NCBI RefSeq assembly: GCF_963678635.1
Contig: NC_087067.1
Coordinates: forward strand, 22,761,547 to 22,825,546
Origin: Symsagittifera roscoffensis
Lineage: Eukaryota > Xenacoelomorpha > Acoela > Convolutidae
DNA: 64,000 nt
Direction of reading: 5' to 3'
Made by a program: the position numbers and the translations under genes. This document shows, in pieces, positions 40,816 through 54,820 of the stretch; the stretch's first letter is position 1, and each line of letters starts with the position of its first letter. The notes below the pieces were generated by a model, which made no database searches, had not been told where the DNA came from, and saw only the letters and a list, made by a program, of their open reading frames with translations.

Positions 40816-42948
40816 TTATCTAAAAAAATAACTAGTGATCTCTAAAAGTAACTAAAAACCGCAACGTATAAACCTATTGATCAATATGTATAATTAATTA
40901 ACCTCTTTGAAACGAATGATTCTTATATATATCGACGGCTACTTTGATATAAATTATGTTTTTAGGTAAAACTGAGGATCCCAATTGATAACTACTGATT
41001 CCCATGTTTAATTAATGGTAATAAAGTAAATTTTCGATCGTTTTGTATAAGTAATGATCACTAAAATTAAAAAAGATCCCTCTGTGAAACAGATGATTCC
41101 TATGTATAACTAATGATCTCTATCTATAATTAAATATCCCTATGTAAAATAAAATTTTCTTGTATTTTTAGTGATCTTTATGTTTAATTAATGATTCCTA
41201 TGTATAACTAGAGATTTCAATAAAAGAATAACTTTGATCAGTATGTGTAGCTACTTATATCTTTGTATTACTAAAAATCCCTACGTTTAACTTATCAACA
41301 CTAGGTATAACTATTGATCTGTGTGTAGACTAAATGATCCCTAGGTATAGCTAATCATGCCTCTTTCTAACTAAAAATCGCTATAAATTACTAAGTATCT
41401 GTATTTAAAAACAAATATATCCGAGTATAATCGATGAACACGAACTAACTTGATTGATTCTTGTGTTTTACTAAAGTTCCATATGTATAACTAATGATAT
41501 CAATAAGATACTAATGATCCATAATTGGAATTAAATATCTCTATCAAAAACTGATGATCAGTACAAAAAAAATTCTGTTTTTAAATCAATACCTTATTCA
41601 GAATTACAAGACCCTGTAAATAATTGGTGATCTCAAGGTTAATTTAGTGATCCCTATGTTCAAATAATAATCTCCTCAAAACAACAATGATCAATATGTA
41701 TAGCTGATTATCCCGAGGCAAACTAAAGATCCTCATGTAAAACTAGTTCTACCTCTATATCTCAGGTATAACTAATGCTCCCTGTTTATATTATTGATTC
41801 CCATGTGTAGTTTAAGATATCTGTGCAAGCTGAAAATCACTTTGTATAACTTATAATGACTATGTTTTTTACTGAAGATCTATCTGTCAAACAAATGAAT
41901 ACAGTGTATAACTATTGATTCCAACAATTTATAAATGATGATCCCCATGTAAAACTGATGATTAGTACAAAAAACAATTATTACTGCATTTAACTAAACA
42001 CCGTTATTCATAGCTACGAACCCCTGTAAATATTCGATGATCCCATGTATTTTTAATGATGCCTATAAATAAATACTGATCTCTATAAAAATCGAATGAT
42101 CACTGTGAATAGCTGATTATCTCTAGATAAAACTAATGATCCTCATCTACAACTACTTCTATCTGTTTATAAATAATTATTCTTATATTTAACTAATGAT
42201 CACCAGTTTTAAAACTTGATCTCTTTGTGAGACACAAATTTCTATGTAAAACTAATGATCCCGTTATCTAACTAATGATTCCTATGTGTAATCGAAGATC
42301 ACTATAGACAATTTTGATCGTTTTGTAAAATTTATTATCACTACGTACAGTTCAAACCCCATGTGAAACAAAGGAATCCTATGTTTCACCAATGATCCCT
42401 ATGTATAACTAATGATTCCTATGTGCAACTAATTAATACATTGTATAACTTTTGTTGCAAATCAAATGAATATCTCAAAGTGTAACTAATGATCTCCATA
42501 AGTAACTAAACATCACAACGTAAACCTAATAATCAACATACACAACTTTTGATCCCTTTTTGAAACGAATGATTCTAATGTATATCGAACGACCCCTTTA
42601 TATATTTTAAGTTACCTAGGTATAACTAATGATCCCCGTATAAAAGTAATGATCCCTACGTAACACTAATTATCACTAACTACAACTAATGATACATAAA
42701 CTAAATTTAATCAAATAAGCTTGTTTATTACTTACTATCGTTACCATAATTTCTGATCTCTGAGTGCAATTTGAATGATTACCATTTTTCTTTCTAAAAA
42801 TCCTTATAAAATAGCCAATACTCTTGATAAATTATCAATGATTTCTATTCATCACTAATTATCTCTGTGTATAACTGATGATCAGTACGTAAATTCTATT
42901 CCTGTGTTTAACTGAGTACACTCATTCAAAACTACAAGACCCTGTAAG
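40816..42948. repeat. Minisatellite block M2
   Basis: About 2.1 kb of the same ~20-bp family, closely matching the first ~2 kb of M1 with scattered indels. It is cut at the junction of the 8.6-kb duplication. The corresponding block in unit 2 (M4) continues for another ~1.8 kb beyond the breakpoint. Confidence 0.9.
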
Positions 42949-42999
42949 GGAAAAACTACGGGACTCAATGAGGACATTGACCGGGCTGTCCGTGTACTA

Positions 43000-43530
43000 T
43001 GTGACATTCGACCAGAATGGTCAAAATGCAATTTCGCATTCAATTTTTTATTGGAACAACCGAGAAGATTGATGGTTTTTAGGAATTAGTGACGTTAATT
43101 GAACGATCAGACAAATCGGAAAGGGTTAGTTTTGACTGACATGTTAATTTTTAAATTTTCGATTTGGACGAACCCGGAAGGGTCTCGGGAGAGAACTGTA
43201 ACTTGTTTTTTTAACAACTTTTAGCTTCCCGACTTGTCTTGAGTTGAACTTAATTAATACCAAATTCGTTTTCAGATTATGAGAAGCTAGGAATTGGGGT
43301 AAAAGGTTGATCCATCTTCGATGGAGACGATGATTTTTATCTACTGAAAAAAAAACAATAGTAATATGGTAAATAAGTAGTAGCGCTGTTTTTACGAGTG
43401 ACCTCGTGGTGAACCCAGCCATGAGTTCACTATTTTAGCATATAAATAAGTTAATCAGAGCGTCCTGATCAAAACCGGAAACAGTAACGTTTTTTTTGTC
43501 GACCCCATGTTAGAAGGCCACCAAAAGAAC
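43000..43530 (+). repeat. LTR C', unit 2
   Basis: Near-identical copy of LTR C (34389-34920), again cut after CCACCAAAAGAAC. Preceded by only ~45 bp of 3' untranslated sequence because the unit 2 copy starts at 42955. Confidence 0.9.
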
Positions 43531-46500
43531 TACTTACTTTGGTATAAATTATGTTTTTAGGAAAACTGAGGATCCCAATTGATAACTACTGATTCCCATT
43601 AATAATTAATGGTAATAAAATGAATTTTTGATTGTTTTGTATACGTAATGATCACTAAAACTAAAAAAAGATCCCTCTGTGAAACAGATGATTCCTATGT
43701 ATAACTAATGATCTCTAACTATATTTAAATATCCCTATGTAAAATAATATTTTCTTGTATTATTAGTGATCCTTATGTTTAATTATTTCCTATGTATAAC
43801 TAGAGATTTCAATAGAATAATAACTTTGATCAGTATGTGTAGCTACTTATATCTAGGTAAAACTAAAAATCCCTACGTTTAACTTATCAACACTAGGTAT
43901 AACTATTGATCTGTATGTAGACTAAATGATCCCTAGGTATAGCTAATCATGCCTCTTTCTAACTAAAAATCGCTAAAAATTACTAAGTATCTGTATTCAA
44001 AAAAATATATCCGAGTATAATCGATGAACACGAACTAACTTGATTGATTTTTGTGTTTTACTAAAGTTCCATATGTATAACTAATGATATCAATAAGATA
44101 CTAATGATCCATAATTGGAATTAAATATCTCTATCAAAAACTGATGATCAGTACAAAAAAAATAATTTCTGCTATCAAATCAATATCTATATTCAGAATT
44201 ACAAGACCCTGTAAATAATTGATGATCTCAAGGTTACTTTAGTGATCCCTATGTTCAAATAATAATCTCCTCAAAACAACAATGATCAGTATGTATAGCT
44301 GATTATCCCGAGGCAAACTAAGGATCCTCATGTAAAACTAATTCTACCTCTATATCTCAGGTATAAATAATGCTCCCTGTTTATATTATTGATTCCCATG
44401 TGTAGTTTAAGATATCTGTGCAAGCTAAAAATCACTTTGTATAACTTATAATGACTATGTTTTACTGAAGATTTAACTGTCAAACAAATGAATACAGTGT
44501 ATAACTATTGATTCCAACAATTTATAAATGATGATCCTCATGTAAAACTGATGATTAGTACAAAAAACAATTATTCCTGCATTTAACTAAACACCGTTAT
44601 TCATAGCTACGAACCCCTGTAATTATTTGATGATCCCATGTATTTTTAATGTTGCCTATAAATAAATATTGATATCTATAAAAATCGAATGATCACTGTG
44701 TTTAGCTGATTATCCCTAGATAAAACTAATGATCCTCATCTACAACTACTTCTATCTGTTTATAAATAATTATTCTTATATTTAACTAATGATCACTATT
44801 TTTATCTCTTTGTGAGACACAAATTTCTATGTAAAACTAATGATCCCGTTACATAACTAATGATTCCTATGTGTAATCGAAGATCACTATAGACAATTGT
44901 AATCGTTTTGTAAAATTTATGATCACTACGTACAGTTCAAACCCCATGCGAAACAAAGGACTCCTATGTTTCACCAATGATCCCTATGTATAACTAATGA
45001 TTCCTATAAACAACTAATTAATACATTGGATAAATTTTGTTGCCCAAATACAAAAGAATATCTCAAAGTATAACTAATGATCTCTATAAGTAACTAAACA
45101 TCACAACGTAAACCTAATAATCAACATGTACAACTTTTGATCCCTTTTTGAAACGAATGATTCTAATGTATATCGAACGCCCCCTTTATATAATTTAAGT
45201 TTCCTAGGTATAACTAATGATCCCCATTTAAAAGTAATGAACCCTACGTATCACTAATTATCACTAACTACAACTAATGAGACTTAAACTAAATTTAACC
45301 AAATAAGCTTGTTTATTACTTACTAACGTTTATCATAAATTCTGATCTCTGAGTATTTTGGTAAACCTGAAGCAATTTGAATGATTATCAATTTTTACTA
45401 CAAATCCTTATAAAATAGCCAATAACCTCGAAAAATTATCAATGATTTCTGTTCATCACTAGTTATCTCTATGTATAACTGATGATCAGTACGTAAAAAT
45501 CTATTCCTGTATTTAACTGAGTACCCTCATTCAAAACTACAAGGCCCTGTGAAAAATGGATTATCCCAATGTAATTTTAATGAACCCTATGTGTAAGTAG
45601 TGATCTTTATAAAAAATAATGATCACTAAAAATAGCTGTTTCTCCCTACTTAAAACTATTGACCGTCACGTATAACTAATTCTACTTAGTTATTATTAAA
45701 TAACCTTATTTATAACTAATGATCATTTTTTATAAATAATGATCACTATGTATAATGAAGCTTTTCTTTGTAAAGTTATTTATAATTTTTTCTAATTGAA
45801 GATCAAAAAATAAAACTAGTGATCTCTATGCATAACAATAATCTCACCAATTTATAACTAAAGCTTCAATTATGTAAAAAACGTTTATAGAAAAACTAAT
45901 GATCATTTTGTGTATTTTATGATCACTATTTTAAATAAAACTCCCTGTGAAACAAATAAATCCCATGACTAGCTAGTGATCACTTAATATAACTAATGAT
46001 CCTTTTGTACTATGAAATTTTCCCTCGTATAATTTTTGATTTTTTTTTGTAATTGAAGATCAAAAAAATACCTAATGATTTATATATGTAACTAAAAATC
46101 ACAACGTAGACCTAATGATCACTATGTACAACGATCTCTCATTGAAACGAGTAATTCTTATGTATTTCGAACAATACCTGCGTATAAATTGTGTCCCGAT
46201 TGATGAATACTGATTCCCAAGTGTAACTAATATTAAAAAAGTAAGCTTTTGATCATTTTGTATAACTAATGATCATTATGTATAACTTAAGATCTCTCTG
46301 TGAAACAAATTAATCATATGTCTAACTATTGATCCCGATTTGGAACTAATGATCTCCATTGATAAAAATAAATTTTCTTTGTTTTCCTAACGATCCTCAT
46401 GTTTAACTAATGAGACCTATTTATAACTTAAAATCTCTCTACCAGAAAACTAATCTGTTTTTTTTTATTATTTATACGTATGTTTAACTGATGATCCCTA

Positions 46501-46533
46501 AACATATTTTTTTGCCCGTTAATTTTATGTACA
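43531..46533. repeat. Minisatellite block M3, unit 2
   Basis: Copy of M1 with few differences; the same landmarks recur in the same order (TATAGCTGATTATCCC at 44295, for instance). No gene is seen. Confidence 0.9.
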
Positions 46534-47068
46534 ACAGAACAAGAGAATTCGTGAAGAAAAGCAGTGTACGGAAATTGTGTGATACTGATTGAGAATGAAA
46601 AAAACTTACGAAGACCATTCCGAGTTGTACCGATTGTGCTGCTACAATCGTTACAGCGCAAAATCCGAGGATCAGGAAGGGTGTTGGGACGACGTGTCCA
46701 GCCTTCCTGAAAGAAATAAGAGCGTTATTTCTCCTGATTCCAGAATCCGGAAGGGTCTCGGGAGAGAACTGTAACTCGTTATTTTAACAACTTTCTGCTT
46801 CCCGGAATGTCTTGAATTGAATTCAATTAACATCTAAATTCACTTTCAGATTATGAGAAGCTAGGAGTTAAGGAAAAGGATTGATCCATCTTCGACGGAG
46901 ATGATGATTTTTATCTACTGAACAAAAACAATAGTTATATAAAAAATAAGTAGTAGCCCTGTTTTTAGGAGTGACTTCGCGGTCTTGGGATACTGAGACT
47001 CAGCCATGAGCTCACTATTTTTGCTTGTAATTCAGTTAATTAGAGCGTTCTGATCGAAGCCGGAAACA
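46534..47068 (+). repeat. LTR D', unit 2
   Basis: Copy of LTR D at offset 8,605, fused to X6 at the same base. One visible difference is GGGTGTTGGG here instead of GGGTATTGGG in LTR D; this copy carries the form seen in LTR F. Confidence 0.9.
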
Positions 47069-47922
47069 GACGAGAATGATGAAGTCCACCGAGTGGTGAT
47101 GGAAGTGGAACCACTACTGAAACGTCGGGAAAGCGTAACTGGAGAAGCATCATGTCGACAGATGATGAGTTACCCTGCCATTGCTTGCTACAAACAAGGT
47201 GGTACCCCGATTGTATTAATCTCGTGTTGATCTGGGACTGCGGAGAGCTTCTCTCCATGGGCTTACCAGATTCATCACAGCCCATTAAGATAGTGATAAT
47301 TTGAGTTATGATGTCGATACGATGGCTGGAAGCTCATGTAAGAGAAAACAATAGACAAGAAACGCCGACAAAAGAACAGTTGCAGGAATTGGATTGTCTA
47401 AAATATTTAGATCTTTTTGAGACAACGTGCAAAATCTTGAACATTCCGATGGATGTGAAAAAGATATGGACCAGATGTCGACTGATGCCATGTTTCAGAG
47501 CCAACATGACTGCATGGTTGTACGAGTATGCTAAGAAGCATAAGTCGAAGCACAGCAGCGTGTACAGTGCGTATCAGCTGGAGCTTGGAGTAGGAGCTTT
47601 CAAGCAAGCTTTTATAACTCATCGGAATGCAGTAACCAACGCAGTGAAGAGAACTTCTAGGACAAGTGAATGTGACGGAAGAGAAAAAGAAGAGATGTTG
47701 AAGGAAGACTTGGAGAGAAACGTGAAGTTGTGCCTCCACAACAGCTTCTGCAGAAACTGAGAGACTAATGTTGATCCTCTACCTTGTTGTAAACAAAGAG
47801 TAGAAGAGCAGAAGTGTTGGAGGACTGCCTCCAACAGCGTCAGAAGAGCTACCGTCGTGTTGCAAGACACTGAGACTGAAAGTGCTGAGTCAATGTTGCA
47901 GGAGGAGGAGATGGAACATTGA
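47069..47922 (+). pseudogene. Accessory ORF X6, unit 2
   Basis: Copy of 38464-39317. The 150-aa frame is 47308-47760, identical in protein to unit 1 as far as I can read, with the same TGA at 47758-47760 and the same open continuation to 47922. The shared stop means it predates the 8.6-kb duplication. Confidence 0.55.
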
Positions 47923-48778
47923 CAAATACGCTAAATAACAAGATGCAAAAAGACAAAAAGAAGATCAATTAGAAGAATTTAGAGGTTTTAGGACTTCTAA
48001 ACGACGAAAACAAAGAGTGAACAAAGAAAAAAACAAAGAAGCAACGAGAGAAAGTTGTTAAAATTCAGAATTGTTTTGTGTGTGACAAAAATTCAAATAA
48101 GAAACAAAGCAACTAAGTTTGCAATTGAAACTGAAGAGAAAATATTTAGTTGAGTTTTGAAGATCAAAGAATTTGTTGCATTTATAAATTTGCATTATGA
48201 TTTTAGTTAGTGGCTTAAGAGACACTAACTATTTATTTAGAGAGGCTTGAGTGGAGAGTATATTAAAATATTCCAGTCTGCATGATTGTTTTTAATCAAC
48301 TAAGACAACTGATTACTTTGTGGTGACATGAAAGGCTTGGGTAACCTTTTGAAGAAGGAGATTTTTTAATTGTTCCTTCTAACCACCGAGTTCCTTAATT
48401 TTAATATTCAGGACCAATAACAACTAAATTTCCGATGGGAAGAGGCAATGTGGGATCATTTTAGTTTGTTGGTTGGCAGGACCGACCTGCGTCCCAGCCC
48501 TGTTTAAACCAAGGAGAAAAAGTTTTAAATCGGGCCATAGACGTTGGAAGTCAAAAAAATGTTTTATTTTAAGTCATATCCTCGAAAGTGCATATTAGTG
48601 GAAGAATTTGGAAGGCTATAATAGTTTAGTATGATGCCATTTATATTCTGCAGTGAGTCAATATGACGTAGATAAGAGTAATTTCAGGCAATTTGTAAAT
48701 TCAGTTCGATAGCACTGTACCATTTTGATGAAGACTACGGAACTCAATGAGGACATTGACCGGGCTGTCCGGGTAGTA
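47923..48778 (+). other. 3' untranslated region after X6, unit 2
   Basis: Copy of 39318-40173 with very few substitutions. No ORF of interest. Confidence 0.8.
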
Positions 48779-49420
48779 TGTGACATTCAACCAGAATGGT
48801 CAAAATGCAATTTCGCATTCGATTTTTTATTGGAACAACCGAGAAGATTGATGGTTTTTAGGAATTAGTGACGTTAATTGAACGATCAGACAAATCGGGA
48901 AGGGTTAGTTTTGACTGACATGCTAGTTTTTAAATTTTGGATTTGGACGATCCCGGAAGGGTCTCGGGAGAGAACTGTAACTCGTTATTTTAACAACTTT
49001 TAGCTTCCCGAATTGTCTTGAGTTGAATTTAATTAATACCAAATTCGTTTTCAGATTATGAGAAGCTAGGAATTGGGGTAAAAGGTTGATCCATCTTCGA
49101 TGGAGATGATGATTTTTATCTACTGAAAAAAAACAATAGTAATGTGGTAAATAAATAGTAGCGCTGTTCTTACGAGTGACCTCGTGGTCTGAGGATACTG
49201 AGACCCAGCCATGAGTTCACTATTTTAGCATATAAATAAGTTAATCAGAGCGTTTTGATCAAAACCTGAAACAGTAACGTTTTTTTGTCGACCCGATGTT
49301 AGAAGGCCACCAAAAGAACTGGCTTTGGCAGAGACGGTGAAAAGCATGTAGAGCTGTGTTTAGACGCTAGCCAGTCGTTTTAGAACCTAGCGTCGATATG
49401 TACTTTCGGGCGAATGTTAC
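48779..49420 (+). repeat. LTR E', unit 2
   Basis: Copy of LTR E, from TGTGACATTCA to GCGAATGTTAC. It keeps CTCGTGGTCTGAGG where LTR E reads CTCGTGTTCTGAGG. Confidence 0.9.
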
Positions 49421-52400
49421 TTATCTAAAAAAATAACTAGTGATCTCTAAAAGTAACTAAAAACCGCAACGTATAAACCTATTGATCAATATGTATAATT
49501 AATTAACCTCTTTGAAACGAATGATTCTTATATATATCGACGGCTACTTTGGTATAAATTATGTTTTTAGGTAAAACTGAGGATCCCAATTGATAATTAC
49601 TGATTCCCATGTTTAATTAATGGTAATAAAGTAAATTTTCGATCGTTTTGTATAAGTAATGATCACTAAAATTAAAAAAGATCCCTCTGTGAAACAGATG
49701 ATTCCTATGTATAACTAATGATCTCTATCTATAATTAAATATCCCTATGTAAAATAAAATTTTCTTGTATTTTTAGTGATCTTTATGTTTAATTAATGAT
49801 TCCTATGTATAACTAGAGATTTCAATAAAAGAATAACTTTGATCAGTATGTGTAGCTACTTATATCTTTGTATTACTAAAAATCACTACGTTTAACTTAT
49901 CAACACTAGGTATAACTATTGATCTGTGTGTAGACTAAATGATCCCTAGGTATAGCTAATCATGCATCTTTCTAACTAAAAATCGCTAAAAATTACTAAG
50001 TATCTGTATTTAAAAACAAATATATCCGAGTATAATCGATGAACACGAACTAACTTGATTGATTCTTGTGTTTTACTAAAGTTCCATATGTATAACTAAT
50101 GATATCAATAAGATACTAATGATCCATAATTGGAATTAAATATCTCTATCAAAAACTGATGATCAGTACAAAAAAAATTCTGTTTTTAAATCAATACCTT
50201 ATTCAGAATTACAAGACCCTGTAAATAATTGGTGATCTCAAGGTTAATTTAGTGATCCCTATGTTCAAATAATAATCTCCTCAAAACAACAATGATCAAT
50301 ATGTATAGCTGATTATCCCGAGGCAAACTAAAGATCCTCATGTAAAACTAGTTCTACCTCTATATCTCAGGTATAACTAATGCTCCCTGTTTATATTATT
50401 GATTCCCATGTGTAGTTTAAGATATCTGTGCAAGCTAAAAATCACTTTGTATAACTTATAATGACTATGTTTTACTGAAGATCTATCTGTCAAACAAATG
50501 AATACAGTGTATAACTATTGATTCCAACAATTTATAAATGATGATCCCCATGTAAAACTGATGATTAGTACAAAAAACAATTATTACTGCATTTAACTAA
50601 ACACAGTTATTCATAGCTACGAACCCCTGTAAATATTCGATGATCCCATGTATTTTTAATGATGCCTATAAATAAATACTGATCTCTATAAAAATCGAAT
50701 GATCACTGTGAATAGCTGATTATCTCTAGATAAAACTAATGATCCTCATCTACAACTACTTCTATCTGTTTATAAATAATTATTCTTATATTTAACTAAT
50801 GATCACCAGTTTTAAAACTTGATCTCTTTGTGAGACACAAATTTCTATGTAAAACTAATGATCCCGTTATCTAACTAATGATTCCTATGTGTAATCGAAG
50901 ATCACTATAGACAATTTTGATCGTTTTGTAAAATTTATTATCACTACGTACAGTTCAAACCCCATGTGAAACAAAGGAATCCTATGTTTCACCAATGATC
51001 CCTATGTATAACTAATGATTCCTATGTGCAACTAATTAATACATTGTATAACTTTTGTTGCAAATCAAATGAATATCTCAAAGTGTAACTAATGATCTCC
51101 ATAAGTAACTAAACATCACAACGTAAACCTAATAATCAACATACACAACTTTTGATACCTTTTTGAAACGAATGATTCTAATGTATATCGAACGACCCCT
51201 TTATATATTTTAAGTTTCCTAGGTATAACTAATGATCCCCGTATAAAAGTAATGATCCCTACGTAACACTAATTATCACTAACTACAACTAATGATACAT
51301 AAACTAAATTTAATCAAATAAGCTTGTTTATTACTTACTATCGTTACCATAATTTCTGATCTCTGAGTGCAATTTGAATGATTACCAATTTTCTTTCTAA
51401 AAATCCTTATAAAATAGCCAATACTCTTGATAAATTATCAATGATTTCTATTCATCACTAATTATCTCTGTGTATAACTGATGATCAGTACGTAAATTCT
51501 ATTCCTGTGTTTAACTGAGTACACTCATTCAAAACTACAAGACCCTGTAAGAAATTGATTATCCCGATGTAATTTTAATGATCCCTATGTGTAAATAGTG
51601 ATCTTTATAAAAAATTAATGCTCACTAAAAATAACTGTTTCTCCCTAGGTAAACCTATTGACCATCACGTATAACTAATTCTACTTAGTTATTTTTAAAA
51701 AACCATATTTATAACTAATGATCATTTTTTTAACTAATGATCACTATGTATGATGAAGCTTTCCTTCGTAAAGTTATTTATGATTTTTTCTAATTGAAGA
51801 TCAAAAAATAAAACTAGTGACCTCTATGCGTAACAATAATCTTACTAATTTATAACTAAAGCTTCTTATATGTAAATTTAGTTTATAGAAAAACTTATGA
51901 TCATTTTGTGTATTTTATGATCACTATTTTAAATAAAACTCCCTGTGAAACAATTAAACCCAATGACTAGCTAGTGATCCCTTAATATAACTAATAATCC
52001 TTATGTACTATGAAATTTTCCTTCGAATAATTTTTGATCCCTTTTTGTAATTGAAGATCAAAAAATAAAATTAATGATTTGTATATGTAACTAAAAATCA
52101 CAACTTAGACCTAATGATCACTATGTATAACAATCTCTCATTGAAACGAGTGATTTTTATGTATTTCGAACAATACCTTGGTATTAATTGAGTCCTGATT
52201 GATGAATACTGATTATGTTAGTTTTCCTAACGATCCTCATGTTTAACTAATGAGACCTATTTATAACTTAAAATCTCTATACCAGAAAACTAATCTGTAT
52301 ATTTTTTTATTTATACATATGTATAACTAATTGTCCCTAAATATATTTTTTTGCCCGTTGATTTTAAGAATAGCATTTTATTACTAGGCATAACTATTGA

Positions 52401-53390
52401 TCCCTACGTAGAAATGGTTATCCCTAAGTATAAACAATGGTACCTATTTAAAACTAAAACTTCCCGAATATTATTACTTAACCTTGTTAAGAAATACTAG
52501 TCTCTGATCAGAATTGTTGAACGCCAAGAAATATTAATGACTCCTGTACTTTACTAAAAATCCCTATAACATATAACTAATGCTCTCAAAAAATTGCACA
52601 TAATTTTTACTTATAACTTATTGTTCCTATGTATAACTAATGATAACTACGTAAAAAATTTATTCTAGTATCAAACTAAAAAACCTTAATCATAACTTCA
52701 AATCTCTGTAAATATTTGATGATTCCCATGTAGTTTTTTTTTAATCCTTTGTGAAAAAAATTGATTTCCGTGAAGTACGAATTATCAATATGTATAGCTG
52801 ATTATCGCTTGGTAAAACTAATGATCCTCATAAAAACCTTAACTACTTTTTTATAATTAAATGTACCTAGGTATAACTAACGATCACTTTATAAATAATG
52901 ATCTCTCTTTGAAACAAAAAACTCCTATGTAAAGCTAATGATCCTGATTTGTTACTAATGATTTCCTTTTGAAATTATTGATCAGTATAAAAACTAATGA
53001 TCTTTTTATATAACTTATGATCACAATGTATAAAAAGAACCTCTGTACCGAACGATCCCTTTGTATAATTTAAATTTCTTCAGTATAATTCACGATCCCG
53101 ATTTTTTACTTGATCTAATGTGTAATGATTGATAACTATGTGCAATATTAATAATTTTGTATAACTGATCACCAAGTATAACAAAATATCCCTCGGTGAA
53201 ACAGATGACTCCTGTGTATAACTAAGGATCCCTATGTATAACTAATTATCCCTATGTAACAGTAATTTTTCTTATATTACTAATCATCTATATGTTTAAT
53301 TAAGCACCCTATGTAAAACTAGAGGTTTCTATATAATTTTAATTATGATCAGTATGTATAACTACTTATATCTATGTATAACTAAAAATC
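49421..53390. repeat. Minisatellite block M4
   Basis: About 4.0 kb. The first 2.1 kb match M2; from 51552 it lies outside the duplication and extends with parts resembling the second half of M1 (51552-52370), then more diverged satellite. It ends precisely at the start of LTR F. No gene is seen. Confidence 0.9.
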
Positions 53391-54287
53391 TGTGACATTC
53401 GACCAGAATGTACGAAATTGCGAAGTCGGATTTCGAAATTTTATTGGTGCATCTGACCGAGAAGATTGGTGTTTTTTTTTGGATTAGCGGTGTTAATCGT
53501 GCATTTTAACGAACGAGAAAGGGTTAGTTTCAGCTAACATGTAAATTTTTAAAATTTGGATTCAGATGTGAAAGACGCGTAACCTTTTTTCTTTCGCACA
53601 CACTAAAAAACGGTGAAAACAGAACAAGAGAATTCGTGAAGAAAAGCAGTAAACGGAATATGTGTGATACTGATCGAGATTGAAAAAAACTTACAAAGAC
53701 CATTCCGAGTTGTAACGATTGTGCTGCTACAATCGTTACAGCACAAAATCCGAGAATCAGGAAGGGTGTTGGGACGACGTGTCCAGCCTTCCTGAAAGAA
53801 ATAAGAGCGTTATTTCTCCGGATTCCAGAATCCGGAAGGGTCTCGGGAGAGAACTGTAACTCGTTATTTTAACATTTTTCAGCTTCCCGGAATGTCTTGA
53901 GTTGAATTCAATTAACATCTAAACTCACTTTCAGATTATGAGAAGCTAGGAGTTAACGAAAAAGATTGATCCATCTTCGATGGAGATGATGATTTTTATC
54001 TACTGAACAAAAACAATAGTTATACAAAAACAAAAAATACATAGTAGCCCTGTTTTTAGGAGTGGATTCGTGGTCTGGGGATACTGAGAACCAGCCATGA
54101 GCTCACTATTTTTGCCTGTAATTCAGTTAATTAGAGCGCTGTGATCGAAGCCGGAAACAGTAACGTTTTTTGTCGACCCGATTTTTGAAAGACCACCAAA
54201 AAAACTGGCTTGTTTTTAAACACTAGCCATTCGTTTTAGAACCTAGCTTTGTTTTCCGTCGTTATGTACTTCCAGGCGAAAGTTACA
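53391..54287 (+). repeat. LTR F: full-length LTR followed by leader
   Basis: 897 bp from TGTGACATTCG to CGAAAGTTACA. It carries the complete hairpin segment: a perfect 12-bp-arm palindrome (53711-53740), an AGGAAGG/CCTTCCT stem (53759-53793) and CCGGATTC-CA-GAATCCGG (53818-53835). As it is followed by element leader, it is a 5' LTR whose element has been cut away. Confidence 0.88.
53711..53835 (+). promoter_or_regulatory. Three consecutive palindromes in LTR F
   Basis: TGTAACGATTGT with its reverse complement across a 6-base loop; then a 7-bp AGGAAGG stem enclosing a second pairing (TGGGAC with GTGTCCA); then an 8-bp-arm palindrome. All three are present in F and F'. B keeps the first exactly and the others in part; A keeps the third. 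They could be protein-binding palindromes or RNA hairpins if transcribed. Confidence 0.6.
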
Positions 54288-54820
54288 TAGATGTTTTTAT
54301 GGCGCTCTTGAGAGTTGTTCTTTTTTAACATCATGACCGGCAGAACCGTTAACGAGCACTCCGCGCCGAGCGGATGCTCAAAATAAGGCCCTCGCCGCAG
54401 GGGCGGAAGGGTAGTTCGGAATGCGGAAGCCTTCCGGATTCGCGAAAATAGCTTTCCAACCTGGTTAAGACCGAAAAATCACGTCCCGTCGTTTCCTGAG
54501 AAGTTTGTGACCAAAAGCGTTTAAAGCTGTACGGGAAACCAAATAAAAGTAGTATACTACCTAACAAAAAAACAAAAAACATAAAAAATAACCGAAAAAA
54601 CCAAAAACAGTACAAAAAATTATAAAATCAGTAGAAATTATCCCCTCAGTCGAGATGTGATCCGATCCTCCCGTTTGTTGTTGTTAGATATATTATTGTT
54701 ACAGGCCTTTCTATCAGTTAGGATCGTTACGATCAAGTTTGTGGCCCGTTTCTTGTGCTTGTACTGTAGGGTTAATTGAGTATTTAAACACGTTAATGCT
54801 AATTTGCGCTCAATCCGGAT
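54288..54820 (+). other. Leader fragment after LTR F
   Basis: Homologous to the first ~590 bp of the element II leader (12232-12780), including the hairpin (54354-54379) and the AATCCGGA motif at its end, where it is cut by minisatellite. The apparent minus-strand frame 54349-54615 is compositional. No gag follows. Confidence 0.8.

Larger units (their letters stand above)
34344..51551. repeat. 8.6-kb direct tandem segmental duplication
   Basis: Unit 1 spans 34344-42948 and unit 2 42955-51551, joined by six filler bases (GGAAAA, 42949-42954). Landmarks repeat at an offset of 8,605-8,611: for example, the X6 frame at 38703 and 47308, and the LTR core frame at 37984 and 46589. Identity is very high, so the event is young. 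Each unit is LTR C, minisatellite, LTR D, X6, 3' untranslated region, LTR E, minisatellite. Confidence 0.93.

Noticed and set aside
43144..43422. Minus-strand 92-aa ORF (also 34533-34748)
   Set aside because: Antisense to LTR C core; no protein features.
54349..54615. Minus-strand 88-aa frame rich in Phe/Leu, repeated at 61800-62066; looks like a membrane peptide
   Set aside because: It is the complement of an A-rich leader stretch; present twice only because the DNA is duplicated.
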